DNA of 64,000 nucleotides from Bradyrhizobium hereditatis (GCF_020329435.1 NZ_JAGKJK010000012.1:1-64000); one strand, 5' to 3'. Positions 26,393 to 34,638 are shown, counted from the stretch's first letter. A program made the numbers and translations. The notes: generated from the sequence alone by a model not told the origin.

Positions 26393-28120
26393 TTATTTCT
26401 TGAGGGCAAACACCCAGACGACGCCGCCCTGAGGTACGTTGTTCTCGATACCGATGTTGTTGGTCGTCAGGGCGTCCTGGATGCGCTGGGCGTCTACACC
26501 CCACCCGGACTGGATGGCGATGTACTGTGTCCCGTCCACTTCGTACGCAACCGGCATGCCCATGATGCCGGAATTGGTCTTCTGCTCCCAAAGCAGTTCG
26601 CCTGTCTTGGCGTGGAAGGCGCGGAACATCCGGTCGTTGGTACCTCCGACAAAGACGAGGTCGCCAGCGGTGGCCGTCACCGAACCAAACAGGTGCGATC
26701 TCGGGAAAATATGCGACCAGACCTTCTTTCCCGTGGCCGGATCCCACGCCTGCAGTTCACCAAAATGCGTGGCGCCGGCGCGAACCTTCAGACCGATATC
26801 TTCGGGCTTGGTCCCGAGCCAAAGCTGACCGGGAACCAACGGCACCTTCTCGCCGGTAAAGCCGCCACAGAAATTCTCGTTGGCGGGAACGTAGACCAAG
26901 CGGGTCTTGGGACTATAGGCCGCTGACGGCCAATCCTTGCCGCCCCATAGCGATGGACAGAACTCAACCCGCTTGCCCATAACCGGTTTGTGAGCCGGAT
27001 CGACAATCGGCTTGCCCGTCTCGGGCTCAATGCCCTTCCAGACGTCGGTATAGACATAAGGCCAGCCGGCTACATACTTGATGCTGTCCGGCTTGCGCTC
27101 GAGGACCCAGAAGATCGCGTTGCGTCCGGGGTGGATGAGGCTCTTGAAGATGCGACCATCTCTCTGCAGGTCGATCAGCATTGGCGCATCCACCTCGTCC
27201 CAATCCCAGGAATCGTTCTGATGGTACTGGAAATAGGTTTTGATCTTGCCGCTATCCGGGTCGAGCGCTAGCACTGAGGTTGTGTAGAGATTGTCGCCGG
27301 GGTGAGTATCTCCCGGCCAAGGTGCGGCGTTGCCGGTGCCCCAGTAAATGGTCCTGGTGTCGGGATCGTAGTTTCCCGTCATCCACGCAGAGCCGCCACC
27401 CGTTTTCCAGTCGTCGCCGCTCCACGTCTCATGGCCGGGTTCACCTGGGCCGGGAATTGTGAAGGTCCGCCACAATTCTTTGCCGTTATTGGCGTCATAC
27501 GCGACGATATAGCCCCGCACGCCGAATTCACCGCCGGCGGCACCGACGATAACCTTTCCGTCGACAATCAGTGGCATCAGGGTCAGGTACTGACCCTTCT
27601 TGTAGTCCTGGACTTTGGTATCCCACAGGACTTTGCCGGTTTTAGCATCGAGCGCGACCACATGGTCATCCGTTGTAGCCAGGTACAGCTTGTCTTGCCA
27701 CAATCCCACCCCGCGGTTGGTCGGGTGCAATTGGAAGAGATCGTCGGGGAGCTGGCGTTTGTAACGCCAGTACTCATCGCCCGTCTTGGCGTTGAGGGCG
27801 ATCACCTGGCCCTGTGGGGTCGCAACGAACATCACGCCATTGTTTACGATCGGCGGAGCCTCGTGCCCTTCAATCACGCCGGTCGAGAAGGTCCACACCG
27901 GTACCAGATCTTTCACGTTCGAGGTGTTGATCTGGTCGAGTGGGCTGTATCCCTGGCCGTCATAGGTTCGGCGATAGAGCATCCAGTTGCCGGGCTCCGG
28001 GTTCTTCAGGCGGTCGGCTGTCACTGGAGTGTATTTCTCAATCGGGCCGGCAGAAGCAGCGATTGAAAACAGGCACGTGGACGCGACAAAGCTCGACAAT
28101 AGCCATTGCTTCATGGTCAT
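26393..28120 (-). CDS. PQQ-dependent alcohol dehydrogenase, copy 1 (lanthanide signature)
   Basis: 575 residues from the ATG at 28120, which has GGGAGG nine bases upstream. A signal peptide (MKQWLLSSFVASTCLFSIAASA) predicts the periplasm. The eight-bladed quinoprotein repeats are evident (e.g. VVALDAKTGKVLWDTKV). By alignment to methanol dehydrogenases, metal ligands are E198 (GGEFGVRGY) and N264 (GTGNAAPWP), the catalytic Asp is D306, and D308 supplies the extra Asp (DWD) that defines lanthanide-dependent XoxF/ExaF enzymes. The adjacent Cys pair of MxaF/XoxF is missing (FQLHPTNRG). There is no C-terminal heme domain. Substrate unknown; an alcohol is likely. It lies 68 bp after a Rieske gene. 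Confidence 0.9.
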   Translation of the reverse strand: MTMKQWLLSSFVASTCLFSIAASAGPIEKYTPVTADRLKNPEPGNWMLYRRTYDGQGYSPLDQINTSNVKDLVPVWTFSTGVIEGHEAPPIVNNGVMFVATPQGQVIALNAKTGDEYWRYKRQLPDDLFQLHPTNRGVGLWQDKLYLATTDDHVVALDAKTGKVLWDTKVQDYKKGQYLTLMPLIVDGKVIVGAAGGEFGVRGYIVAYDANNGKELWRTFTIPGPGEPGHETWSGDDWKTGGGSAWMTGNYDPDTRTIYWGTGNAAPWPGDTHPGDNLYTTSVLALDPDSGKIKTYFQYHQNDSWDWDEVDAPMLIDLQRDGRIFKSLIHPGRNAIFWVLERKPDSIKYVAGWPYVYTDVWKGIEPETGKPIVDPAHKPVMGKRVEFCPSLWGGKDWPSAAYSPKTRLVYVPANENFCGGFTGEKVPLVPGQLWLGTKPEDIGLKVRAGATHFGELQAWDPATGKKVWSHIFPRSHLFGSVTATAGDLVFVGGTNDRMFRAFHAKTGELLWEQKTNSGIMGMPVAYEVDGTQYIAIQSGWGVDAQRIQDALTTNNIGIENNVPQGGVVWVFALKK

Positions 28121-28188
28121 AGACGCTACCTCCCGTTTGTTTCCTTCAACTTTTTCGGTAGTTGTGCGGCATGTGATGCGGGCTGCGA

Positions 28189-28782
28189 TCACCCTCCTTG
28201 CTGTACCCCTACCTTTCCAACGAATGTTCCAGCGACGGTGAGCAAACCGTCAGCCGTCGCCAACGGAAGTGCCGCGAGGCGCCGCGGCGCCGGTCCAAAC
28301 ACCACTTGTGCACTTTGCCGCGCATCAAATTCCGAATTATGGCAAACGCACTTAAGGACGTCCTTGTCGCCTTGCGCTGCCTTCCCCCAGGCCGTGATGG
28401 GGCACCCGGCGTGGGAACAAATTATCGAGTACGCAACGATTCCGTCAGCCGACCGAGCGCGCGTGTCGTCATCAAGTTCAGCCGGATCAAGCTTTATGAC
28501 CACCACCTCATTCAGCCGCGAGCCCTTTCGGATCACCGAGGTTTTGGGGTCCTTTGGCCAAGCGCGCACGAACGGTCCGCCGGGCTTTAGATCCTGCGGC
28601 TTGATCGCTTCACCCGCTTGGTCCCCCTCGGCGAAGACCAGGAGGTCGGCTTTTTGAGGTCGCAGATCGCTGCCAGGCCGGTCTTCCTCAGCGGCGGCCG
28701 GTCTAGGCACCGCTGCGTGCACCGCAGTAGCGAAGGCAGTCAGGATGATCGTGCGTCGTGTCTGATCTGAAGGCGATGACAT
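28189..28782 (-). CDS. Tat-exported Rieske [2Fe-2S] protein, copy 1
   Basis: 197 residues. The N-terminus carries a twin-arginine segment (TRRTIILTAFATAVHA, RR at 9-10) ending near PAAAEE. Cluster motifs are C122-S-H124-A-G-C127 and C145-V-C147-H148-N-S: C122, H124, C145 and H148 as ligands, C127 and C147 as the disulfide pair of high-potential bc1-type Rieske proteins. It is not part of a petABC operon. Instead it is the gene immediately upstream of the PQQ dehydrogenase, so it probably accepts electrons from that enzyme. No transmembrane helix follows the signal unless the signal is uncleaved. Confidence 0.88.
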   Translation of the reverse strand: MSSPSDQTRRTIILTAFATAVHAAVPRPAAAEEDRPGSDLRPQKADLLVFAEGDQAGEAIKPQDLKPGGPFVRAWPKDPKTSVIRKGSRLNEVVVIKLDPAELDDDTRARSADGIVAYSIICSHAGCPITAWGKAAQGDKDVLKCVCHNSEFDARQSAQVVFGPAPRRLAALPLATADGLLTVAGTFVGKVGVQQGG

Positions 28783-29242
28783 TTTCGTCTCGCGTTCTGC
28801 ACTGATGCCATCGGGCGATGGTGGTAGTGCGTGAGGATATTATAACAAACTGAAGGGCCGAACCCGACCAAAAAGGGGTGGCGGACAAATTGTCACGTGC
28901 GCCTTCATCTTTTCTCCGAAGGTCACTGGACAGCAGAATTGCATCATGCCGCGACGCGCATGAACGAACTCCAGTGGTGGTCGTCCGGCCGTCCCCTGAA
29001 CTCGCGGTGGAAGTGGCCTTCGGAGAGCTGTGCTCCGTATCGTCGAGCTCAAGCGTGTCGATGAAGTTGGTGACGCCGCAACCACCATCCCGGCAGTCTA
29101 ATCGACGTATCCTTCACTTTCGCACCGCCGTATCGGCGTGCAAGCGCGGGTTCTACGCGCCTTTCTTCTTCACAATTTGCCCAGGAAACTGTCGCTATCT
29201 CGCGCGTTGTGCGGGGAGGGGAAAATCATAGGAGGAGAGGTC
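28783..29242. other. Divergent intergenic region between Rieske 1 and small secreted gene
   Basis: 460 bp with no supported gene. The part next to the Rieske gene (to about 28955) is homologous to the region upstream of Rieske 2. It contains a TATAAT on the minus strand (28844-28839), a candidate -10 box for the Rieske-PQQ dehydrogenase transcript. The matching position in copy 2 does not have this box. Confidence 0.5.
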
Positions 29243-29539
29243 ATGCGAACCTCAATTCTCGCCACAACCGTCGCTTTTGGAATCACCATCGCTGTGCCGG
29301 CACTGGCTCAGCAGCCGACGGCGCCTGGCCAGCCACAGATGCAGTCTGACAAACAGATGCAGGAGGAAGCGGATAAAGGCGTCAAGACCCGCGACTCCGG
29401 AGAATCCGGATTTGTCGGGCAACAGGAAAGGCCGGGTGCTTCCGCGCATCCGCCCGGGCAACCCAGCCAGACAACGACGGGCTCGGGTGCTGCTACGAGT
29501 GGCGGCCGGGGCGCGGAGACTGAGAGCAGTCCGCGCTAG
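29243..29539 (+). CDS. Small secreted hydrophilic protein
   Basis: 98 residues from the ATG at 29243, with AGGAGGAGAGG immediately upstream, a very strong site. A signal peptide (SILATTVAFGITIAVPALAQ) is followed by a Gln/Pro/Gly-rich, probably disordered chain. No known family. It resembles the 26046 product in layout and composition rather than in sequence. Confidence 0.7.
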   Translation: MRTSILATTVAFGITIAVPALAQQPTAPGQPQMQSDKQMQEEADKGVKTRDSGESGFVGQQERPGASAHPPGQPSQTTTGSGAATSGGRGAETESSPR

Positions 29540-29780
29540 CTAGCTCTGGGTTTCGGCACGCGGTACGAACGACATGCGGCTTCGCATTTCCGTTGCAGGT
29601 GTGGCGCGGAGCGAGCCTCGAATGATACACGGCTCTCACACGGGGCCATCGTCCTTTGAGAAGCTCCTTGTCGAAGCAGTCAGGGCTCAGCCCCGTGGCA
29701 GGTCTGCAAGAGCCGAGGACGCATGTCGGCGGCGATCACGCCCTCATTGTCGCTAACTCTAATCGAGTTTTGCGATCTAC

Positions 29781-30650
29781 TTAACGTTTGCTGCTTCCGC
29801 CCTTCGTTGCTTGGCTCTTCCTATCGGCCATGTGACTCAAATACGCCAAGATCAGCCCGAGTTCCTCATCGCTCAGGTCCTCTTCGGCAAAGCTGGGCAT
29901 CCGCTGCTCGGGCCAAACCCGAACCGAGCGAGGATCTCGGATCAGCGCGCGCAGACCGGCATCAGTGAAGTACTCCGTCGGGTTCATCGGCAAATTCAGA
30001 TCGGGGCCAGCCGACGCCGATCCTGCCCGATTCATCGTATGGCATACGAAGCATTTGTTCACAAAGACGGTTTGTCCGTCTCGCGCCGGATGGAGCGCGG
30101 GGAGCATGGGATCAACCGCCAGCGCGGGCCACCGCCTCGCTGGCGCTTCCTGCACCGACAAACTCGCAACTTGGTAGGGCCAGTTCATGCTTGAGACGGA
30201 TGACGCTTGATCGCCGATCCATACGACATAGAAGGGGCCAGCGCTCTTATCCTTACCTGGAATTGGCGGCCACGGCGTGTCGGCGGTTTCGATTGCCATA
30301 TACGCGATGACGCCATGGTTGGCGTAGACCAGATCGCGAGGAAGTTGCGTCACGAATCCGTCTTGCGATGCCACTTCCAATACGGCATCGGGCGGAATGA
30401 CAACTCCTTCAAGTAATTTCGCGAGCGCCACGGCCGGATACGTCCGAGGACTACGGTATGCGACATCGCGCGACGTGACTATCTCAACGACGTCCGTGCG
30501 GGCAAGCAACGCGTCACGATCGAAGATACGGACGCCGCCATCGGCTGACACCGTCAACGTCGGACCGGCTGCCCAAACCGATGTCGGCGTTGTGAAGTTA
30601 GCCAGCGAGAAAGCGAACGTGACAGCGAGCACGATTACCGTTGGAGGCAT
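29781..30650 (-). CDS. Periplasmic c-type cytochrome with an N-terminal SUOX-like region
   Basis: 289 residues with a signal peptide (to about AAGP, residue 29). A C-terminal mono-heme cytochrome c domain has C200-F-V-C203-H204 and a probable Met ligand, M251, in QRMPSF. Residues about 35-175 (YPAVALAKLLEGV, SQDGFVTQLPRDL, PFYVVWIGDQ) recall the molybdopterin-binding fold of sulfite-oxidase-type proteins but contain no cysteine, so no molybdenum ligand; this similarity is tentative. It lies between the two Rieske/PQQ dehydrogenase modules on their strand and is a good candidate electron acceptor. Confidence 0.82.
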   Translation of the reverse strand: MPPTVIVLAVTFAFSLANFTTPTSVWAAGPTLTVSADGGVRIFDRDALLARTDVVEIVTSRDVAYRSPRTYPAVALAKLLEGVVIPPDAVLEVASQDGFVTQLPRDLVYANHGVIAYMAIETADTPWPPIPGKDKSAGPFYVVWIGDQASSVSSMNWPYQVASLSVQEAPARRWPALAVDPMLPALHPARDGQTVFVNKCFVCHTMNRAGSASAGPDLNLPMNPTEYFTDAGLRALIRDPRSVRVWPEQRMPSFAEEDLSDEELGLILAYLSHMADRKSQATKGGSSKR

Positions 30651-30699
30651 ATCCGAAGCGTCCCTTGAACGCTGCCGTGCAGGGTTGCAGCTATTATTC

Positions 30700-30830
30700 C
30701 CAACTCCTCACGGCCGGCAACACGCCACCGGGGCCAATCTTCCCTGCCAAACGCTAGTCCGCCGGCGACGACAACTCAGACCACCGGCGAAGCCATCCGG
30801 GACCCGACCATCAAGCAGCATTGCCAGCCG
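30700..30830 (+). pseudogene. Decayed copy of the 26046 small secreted gene
   Basis: The segment around 30767-30814 (ACAACTCAGACCACCGGCGA then AGCC, CCGGGA, CCGA, ATCAAGCA) matches 26218-26265 almost base for base, and weaker similarity extends upstream (GGGGCAAACTTC / GGGGCCAATCTTC). The N-terminal signal and reading frame are not intact. The remnant sits in the same place and orientation relative to the adjacent PQQ dehydrogenase as the intact copy. Confidence 0.75.
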
Positions 30831-30838
30831 GCAGTAAC

Positions 30839-30872
30839 AAAGGGCGCCGACCATTCGTTCGGCGCCCTTTTC
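30839..30872. terminator. Terminator downstream of PQQ dehydrogenase 2
   Basis: AAAGGGCGCCGA...TCGGCGCCCTTTT hairpin with flanking A and T tracts, placed exactly as the hairpin of module 1. Confidence 0.8.
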
Positions 30873-30906
30873 TCATCTCCGGTCGATACCGAGTAAAGCC
30901 TGCCAA

Positions 30907-32637
30907 TCACTTCTTGACGGCGAACACCCAGACAACGCCGCCCTGCGGCACGTTGTTCTCGACACCGATATTATTCTGAGTTGCCAACGCATCCTGGATG
31001 CGTTGGCCGTCAACGCCCCATCCTGACTGCACCGCGATATACTGCGTGCCGTCCACCTCATAGGCGACGGGCATGCCCATGATGCCGGAGTTGGTCTTCT
31101 GCTCCCACAGCAGTTCGCCTGTCTTGGCGTGGAACGCACGGAACATCCGGTCGTTGGTGCCGCCGACCAGGACCAGATCGCCGGCTGTCACCGTCACCGA
31201 ACCGAACAGATGCGATTTGGGGAAGTTGTACGACCAGACCTTCTTGCCGGTAGCCGGATCCCACGCCTGCAGCTCGCCAAAATGCGTGGCGCCCGGCCGA
31301 ACCTTCAGACCGATGTCTTCAGGCTTGGTCCCGAGCCAGAGTTGACCCGGCACCAAGGGCGTCTTTTCGCCGGTGAAGCCGCCGCAGAAATTCTCGTTGG
31401 CGGGAACGTAGACGAGGCGGGTGTTCTGGCTATATGCCGCCGATGGCCAATCCTTGCCGCCCCACAAGGAGGGACAGAATTCAACCCGCTTGCCTATGAC
31501 CGGTTTGTGAGCGGGATCGACGATCGGCCTGCCTGTCTCGGGTTCAATGCCCTTCCAGACGTCGGTATAAACAAATGGCCAGCCGGCGACATAGTTGATC
31601 TTGTCCGGCTTGCGCTCGAGCACCCAGAAGATCGCGTTGCGTCCGGGGTGGATCAGACTCTTGAAGGTGCGGCCATCCCGTTGCAGGTCGACCAGCATCG
31701 GCGCGTCAACTTCGTCCCAATCCCAGGAATCGTTCTGGTGGTATTGGAAGTAGGTTTTGATCTTGCCGGTATCCGGATCGAGAGCGAGCACCGAGGTGGT
31801 GTAGAGGTTATCGCCTGGGTGAGTGTCTCCTGGCCACGGCGCGGCGTTGCCGACGCCCCAGTAGACTGTCCTCGTCTCGGGATCGTAGTTGCCCGTCATC
31901 CACGCCGATCCACCACCCGATTTCCAATCATCACCGCTCCACGTTTCGTGGCCCGGCTCGCCCGGCCCTGGTATGGTGAAGGTCCGCCACAGCTCCTTGC
32001 CCGTATCGGCATCGAACGCGACGACATAGCCACGTACACCGAACTCGCCGCCCGAACCGCCGACGATCACCTTGCCGTCGACCACCAGCGGCATCAGGGT
32101 CAGGTATTGGCCCTTCTTGTAATCCTGAACCTTTGTATCCCAGAGCACCTTCCCGGTCTTTGCATCGAGGGCCACCACGTGGTCGTCCGTCGTGGCCAAA
32201 TACAGTTTGTCCTGCCACAGCCCTACGCCGCGATTGGTTGGATGCAGTTGGAAGAGATCGTCCGGGAGCTGCCGCTTGTATCTCCAGTACTCATCACCTG
32301 TCTTGGCGTTGAGCGCGATCACTTGCCCCATCGGGGTCGTGATGAACATCACGCCATTGTTGACGATCGGTGGCGCCTCGTGCCCTTCGTTGACGCCGGT
32401 CGAGAACGTCCATACCGGCGTCATGTTCTTGACATTCGAGGTGTTGATCTGGTCGAGCGGGCTATATCCCTGACCGTCGTACGTCCGGCGATAGAGCATC
32501 CAATTGCCGGGTTCCGGATTCTTCAGGCGATCGGCGGTGACCGGGCTGTAATTCTCGATGGGGCCGGCACTGCAGGTGATTGAGAAAAGGCATGTTGACG
32601 CGAACAAGTTCGGCAACAGCCATTGCTTCATGTTCAT
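30907..32637 (-). CDS. PQQ-dependent alcohol dehydrogenase, copy 2 (lanthanide signature)
   Basis: 576 residues, a close paralogue of the 26393 product with one extra residue near the C-terminus (ATQNNIG versus TTNNIG). The signal peptide is MKQWLLPNLFASTCLFSITCSA. The residues predicted to matter are unchanged: E198, N264, catalytic D306 and lanthanide-type D308, again with no vicinal Cys pair. The identical GGGAGGTAGCGTCT leader confirms the start. Differences are scattered and conservative (VFVATPQ versus MFITTPM), so it looks functional. Retention of two copies suggests different regulation or substrate range. Confidence 0.9.
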   Translation of the reverse strand: MNMKQWLLPNLFASTCLFSITCSAGPIENYSPVTADRLKNPEPGNWMLYRRTYDGQGYSPLDQINTSNVKNMTPVWTFSTGVNEGHEAPPIVNNGVMFITTPMGQVIALNAKTGDEYWRYKRQLPDDLFQLHPTNRGVGLWQDKLYLATTDDHVVALDAKTGKVLWDTKVQDYKKGQYLTLMPLVVDGKVIVGGSGGEFGVRGYVVAFDADTGKELWRTFTIPGPGEPGHETWSGDDWKSGGGSAWMTGNYDPETRTVYWGVGNAAPWPGDTHPGDNLYTTSVLALDPDTGKIKTYFQYHQNDSWDWDEVDAPMLVDLQRDGRTFKSLIHPGRNAIFWVLERKPDKINYVAGWPFVYTDVWKGIEPETGRPIVDPAHKPVIGKRVEFCPSLWGGKDWPSAAYSQNTRLVYVPANENFCGGFTGEKTPLVPGQLWLGTKPEDIGLKVRPGATHFGELQAWDPATGKKVWSYNFPKSHLFGSVTVTAGDLVLVGGTNDRMFRAFHAKTGELLWEQKTNSGIMGMPVAYEVDGTQYIAVQSGWGVDGQRIQDALATQNNIGVENNVPQGGVVWVFAVKK

Positions 32638-32703
32638 AGACGCTACCTCCCTGTTTGTTTTTCTTCATCTTTATCGTTGTGCGGCATCCGAGGCCGGCTA
32701 GCG

Positions 32704-33297
32704 TCATCCTCCTTGCTGTGCTCCGACCTTTCCAACGAATGTTCCGGCGATCGTGAGCGAACCGTCCGCCGTCGCGAGCGGAAGTGCCGCTAGGCGCCGA
32801 GGCGCCGGCCCAAACACCACCTGCGCGCTTCGCCTGGGATCAAACTCGGAATTATGGCAAACGCATTTGAGGACTTCTTTTTCGCCCTGCGCTGCCTTCC
32901 CCCAGGCCGTGATCGGGCAGCCGGCGTGGGAACAGATCGCGGAATAAGCCACGATGCCGTCAGCCGACCGCGGGCGGGTGTCGTCATCGAGTTCAGCCGG
33001 ATCAAGCTTGACGATCACCACCTCGTTCAAACGCGAACCTTTGCGGACTACGGAGGTTTTGGGATCCTTTGGCCAGGCGCGCACGGGCGGTCCGCCGGGC
33101 TTCAAATCCTGCGGCTTGATCACCTCACCCGCATGATCTCCCTCGGCATAGACCAGGAGGTCCGCTTTCTGAGGTCGCAGATCGCTTCCGGGGGGATCGT
33201 CCTCGGCGGCGGCCGATCGAGGCGCTGAGGCGTGCACCGCAGTAGCGAGGGCCGTCAGGATAATCGTGCGCCGTGTCTTGTCTGAAGGCGATGACAT
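32704..33297 (-). CDS. Tat-exported Rieske [2Fe-2S] protein, copy 2
   Basis: 197 residues from the ATG at 33297, the same length as copy 1; the longer open frame to 33411 is not conserved in copy 1. It has the same Tat segment (TRRTIILTALATAVHA) and Rieske motifs (CSHAGC at 122-127, CVCHNS at 145-150). It ends 66 bp before PQQ dehydrogenase 2 on the same strand, forming the second Rieske-dehydrogenase pair. Confidence 0.88.
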   Translation of the reverse strand: MSSPSDKTRRTIILTALATAVHASAPRSAAAEDDPPGSDLRPQKADLLVYAEGDHAGEVIKPQDLKPGGPPVRAWPKDPKTSVVRKGSRLNEVVIVKLDPAELDDDTRPRSADGIVAYSAICSHAGCPITAWGKAAQGEKEVLKCVCHNSEFDPRRSAQVVFGPAPRRLAALPLATADGSLTIAGTFVGKVGAQQGG

Positions 33298-33567
33298 TCT
33301 CGTCTCGCTTTCTGCACTGTTGCCATGGCAATGGCGAATGCGCGAAGATTTGACAAGCTGAAAGGCTGAACCCGGCCAAAAAGAGGCGGCGGGCAAATTT
33401 GTCTCGTGCAACCTACAACTTTTTCCCGCAGGGCGCGGATTTCATCTGACGCAATTGCAGCATGCCGCTTTCGCGGTCACTTCACGCGTGATGTCACACG
33501 TCGAATTTGAAAGCGGCGTTCCGGCGTAGCGTCAGTGCTGGCTACGACTTCGCTGCCTCGAGCCGAG

Positions 33568-34638
33568 TTACCGCGTCTTCCAGAATGCGACGACGCGCTG
33601 GGCGGTCGAGGGCATCAGGCGCACATAGTTCACGCGGGCGTCTTCGATGTCGGTGGGGGATGCCGTCCGGTTCGGGCCGAGCCGCAGCACGATCAGCGCG
33701 CGCACCGTCGCCCATTCGAGGTCGATGGATTTTCCCGCGATCAGGATCGGATCGTAGCGTTCGCCGCTGATCAGGCGGTCGAGGGTTTCGATCTTGACGC
33801 CAGTCATTGCTGACAGCGCAGCGATCGACTCCTCATATTTGAAGGCCCTCGCGAAATTGAGCAACGCGCCTTCGCCCAGCGCGCCTTCGCGGTGAAGCTT
33901 CAGCACGGTGCGCTGCGCCGACGTGAAGTCGCGCCGCTCCTCGCGTTCGGATGGCGCATTGATGATGGTCATCGCCTGTTTGATGTCGGCCTGCCGCTCG
34001 GGCTTGACGACCTGGAACAAGCGGCGGCGGACGACGTCGATGGAGCCGGAGAGCAGCTCCTTCAATTGATCGGGCGACAGGTCATCGCGCTGGCCAAGCC
34101 TGATCGTCAGCACGCCGTCCTGGCCGGCGCGCTTGATCAGCGTCGAATAGCTGCTCGATGAGAAGGCTGCGCCGGCATTGCCGGCCGCGCGCCTGATGAC
34201 GTCGCGATCGCCGCGCGCGACAATGACATCGGTAAGATCGGTGGAAAGCGTGGGCCGCTCCGCCATCGCCAGCAGGTGGCCCTGGCCTTTCACGGAGGCG
34301 ATTTCGATCAGCATTTTTTCGTCGATGACCGGTGAGCGGCGTAAGAGCGGACCCGCGATCGCGATTTCATCCTCATGCGCGAGCTGGCCAACCAGACCGC
34401 GCGGCGCGTTCTCCAGCAGCGACAGCCGCTCGGCCAATTCGGCGCGCGCTTCGAGTTCGGCATGCGGGACGAGACTGGTCAGGACGCCGTCGAACAGCTC
34501 GACATGGTCGGGATGAAAATTCGCCGCCCCCTGCAGGAAGAGCTCGCTGACGCGGCGCGCGGCATCGGCACGGCGCTTCGGATCGCCACGACTGACGATG
34601 TCGTCGAGTTCCGGGATCAGCGATGGTGAAATAGTCAT
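33568..34638 (-). CDS. DUF2336 domain-containing protein
   Basis: 356 residues from the ATG at 34638, with GGTGGG upstream; a TTG at 34650 is less likely. The sequence is all-helical and repeat-like (LIPELDDIVSRGDPKRRADA, LSTDLTDVIVARGDRDVIRRAAGNAGA), characteristic of the DUF2336 family of alphaproteobacterial proteins. No signal peptide or membrane segment. Function is unknown. It faces away from rimP. Confidence 0.82.
   Translation of the reverse strand: MTISPSLIPELDDIVSRGDPKRRADAARRVSELFLQGAANFHPDHVELFDGVLTSLVPHAELEARAELAERLSLLENAPRGLVGQLAHEDEIAIAGPLLRRSPVIDEKMLIEIASVKGQGHLLAMAERPTLSTDLTDVIVARGDRDVIRRAAGNAGAAFSSSSYSTLIKRAGQDGVLTIRLGQRDDLSPDQLKELLSGSIDVVRRRLFQVVKPERQADIKQAMTIINAPSEREERRDFTSAQRTVLKLHREGALGEGALLNFARAFKYEESIAALSAMTGVKIETLDRLISGERYDPILIAGKSIDLEWATVRALIVLRLGPNRTASPTDIEDARVNYVRLMPSTAQRVVAFWKTR

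Larger units (their letters stand above)
26046..28960. repeat. Redox module, copy 1 of a diverged direct duplication
   Basis: The order small secreted gene (plus) - terminator - PQQ dehydrogenase (minus) - Rieske gene (minus) - upstream region is repeated at about 30700-33475 in the same orientation. Homology includes non-coding parts: the RBS segment GGGAGGTAGCGTCTATG of both dehydrogenase genes is identical, and the upstream regions share CCAAAAAG and CATGCCGC blocks up to about 28955 and 33470. Confidence 0.8.
30700..33475. repeat. Redox module, copy 2 of a diverged direct duplication
   Basis: Second copy of the module at 26046-28960: small-gene remnant, terminator, PQQ dehydrogenase, Rieske gene and part of the upstream region. 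Proteins are closely similar throughout; terminator stems have different sequences but the same position. Confidence 0.8.

Noticed and set aside
31129..32583. 484-codon plus-strand open frame
   Set aside because: Antisense to PQQ dehydrogenase 2. A similar shadow over copy 1 simply follows the conserved sequence of the real gene.
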